Below are positions 5,448 through 6,610 of a stretch of DNA of 6,610 nt, in pieces. Every line of letters starts with the position of its first letter. The stretch's first letter is position 1. The stretch spans positions 1-6,610 of the forward strand of contig SLGU01000368.1 of NCBI GenBank assembly GCA_007136525.1. The letters are read 5' to 3'. A program made the translations under genes and the position numbers. The notes beneath the pieces were generated by a model. It had not been told where the DNA came from. It did no database searches and saw nothing but the letters and a program-made list of their open reading frames with translations. The DNA is from Desulfobacteraceae bacterium (lineage in GTDB: Bacteria; Desulfobacterota; Desulfobacteria; Desulfobacterales; Desulfosalsimonadaceae).

Positions 5448-6610
5448 ATGCCCTACGATGCATTATTTGAACCCATTACCATCGGCGATATGGAAATCAA
5501 AAACAGGATTGCGGTCGCGCCCATGAATGCCGGTTACGCCGCTCCGGACGGATATCCCAATGATCAGTATCTGGCCCATTACGCCACCCGGGCCCGGGGC
5601 GGCTTCGGCCTGATCATTACCACCGCGGCCATGGTCAATCCCTATGACTGGGCCGGCTGCGAAAAGATGAACCCGCTGAAATTCACGGATCATCGCTATT
5701 ACCGCTTCTGGAACGAGATTGTTAAAGCGATTCACTACTATGACTGCAAAATGGCCATCCAGTTGAGTCCTGGTTGGGGCCGCCAGGGGCATCCCAATGC
5801 GGGCCGGCCGGATGTCCCGGCCGGGGCGCCGTCCTGCGTTCCTCTGTGCATGGACCTCAGGGATTATTTTAAAAAATGCAAAGGCAACATTGCACAGATG
5901 AAAAAGAAAATCCCGCCGGAGGCATTTAACAGCATAGACATCGAAGGTCTGATCAACATGCCGGACGAGGAATACTTTTCACCGGATTTCCAGATGTTCA
6001 TGCAGGATACCCTCTCCCAACTGCAGCCGGAAATCTATCATTTTATCTGGGGGGACGTGCCCCGGGAGCTGACCATTTCCGAAATAAAGGATCTGGAAGA
6101 CCGGATGGCCGCCCAGGCCATGGCAGCCTTTGACCTGGAGTTTGACGCGGTGGAAATCCACAGCCCCCATGGATACCTGATTCATCAGTTTCTTTCCCCC
6201 AAGATGAACAAGCGGAAGGATGAATACGGCGGCAGCCTGGAGAACCGTTCTCGTTTTCTGATCAATATCATCAAAAAAATCCGGAAAAAGGTCGGGCCGG
6301 ACAAGCCGGTCTGGTGCAGGCTGAGCGGCGATGAACTGCAGCCCGGAGGGATCCACCATGAGGAACAGTGCCAGGTGGCGGCCATGGCAAAAAAAGCCGG
6401 CGTGAATGCCATCAATGTGTCCCAGGGAAGCTACGAGGCCATGGGCAGCGCATTCGCCCCGGACGGTGAAGGGGATTTCACTCGTTGGGCGGCCGGCTTC
6501 AAGAAGGCTACCGGCGGGCTTCCCATTCTGGTGCCCAATTTTTTAACCCCGGCAACCGCGGAAAAAGCCATTAAGGAAGAATCCGTGGACATCGTCCAGC
6601 TGGGCCGGCA
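5448..6610 (+). CDS. Old yellow enzyme / 2,4-dienoyl-CoA reductase type flavoprotein, 5' part
   Basis: The first 387 codons are present; the frame is open to the window edge. The N-terminus (LFEPITIGDMEIKNRI, APMNAGY, ARGGFGLIIT) and the later EIHSPHGYLIHQFLSP with KRKDEYGGSLENR are hallmark FMN-barrel motifs of this family. H238 and H241 form the substrate-anchoring His pair. The barrel is nearly complete at the cut (IVQLGR). Relatives reduce or isomerise C=C bonds conjugated to a carbonyl or CoA thioester, including dienoyl-CoA reductases, bile-acid BaiCD/BaiH and naphthoyl-CoA reductases. An unusual stretch of about 60 extra residues (roughly 135-203) lies between the APSCVP and PRELTISEI motifs, which are usually close together. 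AAGGAG (5436-5441) lies 6 bases before ATG. Whether the C-terminal 4Fe-4S and FAD/NAD(P)H domains of the long form follow cannot be seen. Confidence 0.93.
   Translation, partial: MPYDALFEPITIGDMEIKNRIAVAPMNAGYAAPDGYPNDQYLAHYATRARGGFGLIITTAAMVNPYDWAGCEKMNPLKFTDHRYYRFWNEIVKAIHYYDCKMAIQLSPGWGRQGHPNAGRPDVPAGAPSCVPLCMDLRDYFKKCKGNIAQMKKKIPPEAFNSIDIEGLINMPDEEYFSPDFQMFMQDTLSQLQPEIYHFIWGDVPRELTISEIKDLEDRMAAQAMAAFDLEFDAVEIHSPHGYLIHQFLSPKMNKRKDEYGGSLENRSRFLINIIKKIRKKVGPDKPVWCRLSGDELQPGGIHHEEQCQVAAMAKKAGVNAINVSQGSYEAMGSAFAPDGEGDFTRWAAGFKKATGGLPILVPNFLTPATAEKAIKEESVDIVQLGR

Overview
The window reads as a stretch of bacterial chromosome carrying a catabolic, CoA-thioester gene cluster, all on the + strand. 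The mix of strong Shine-Dalgarno sites, moderately high GC and an acyl-CoA ligase / acyl-CoA dehydrogenase / hydratase / thiolase-type / ene-reductase gene set resembles clusters of anaerobic degraders such as sulfate-reducing or syntrophic Desulfobacterota. That placement is an inference from gene content and style; there is no rRNA or other marker gene.

Layout: (1) the last 53 codons of a thiolase / SCP2-type lipid-transfer protein (1-162); (2) a two-domain protein joining an N-terminal DUF35-type zinc-ribbon/OB module to a C-terminal crotonase-fold enoyl-CoA hydratase (162-1481), whose start shares one base with the preceding stop; (3) an acyl-CoA dehydrogenase (1497-2660); (4) a 166-base gap built largely of heptanucleotide tandem repeats running into an imperfect inverted repeat (2657-2792); (5) an AMP-forming acyl-CoA ligase (2827-4380); (6) an amidohydrolase-2 family TIM-barrel protein with a decarboxylase-like Glu-x-His metal site (4426-5430); (7) the first 387 codons of an old-yellow-enzyme / 2,4-dienoyl-CoA-reductase type flavoprotein with an unusual insertion, cut by the window end (5448-6610). 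No tRNA, rRNA, CRISPR array or insertion sequence was seen.

A coherent reading: the ligase activates a carboxylic acid, the dehydrogenase makes the enoyl-CoA, the crotonase domain hydrates it, and the thiolase-type protein, docked through the DUF35 module, cleaves the C-C bond. The ene-reductase and the amidohydrolase would handle unsaturated, cyclic or aromatic parts of the substrate. The most interesting point is the covalent DUF35-crotonase fusion beside an SCP2-type thiolase. It looks like a crotonase-based counterpart of the steroid side-chain hydratase-aldolase assembly (ChsH1-ChsH2-Ltp2), in which a DUF35 domain on a MaoC-type hydratase docks the aldolase. The substrate cannot be named from this window.
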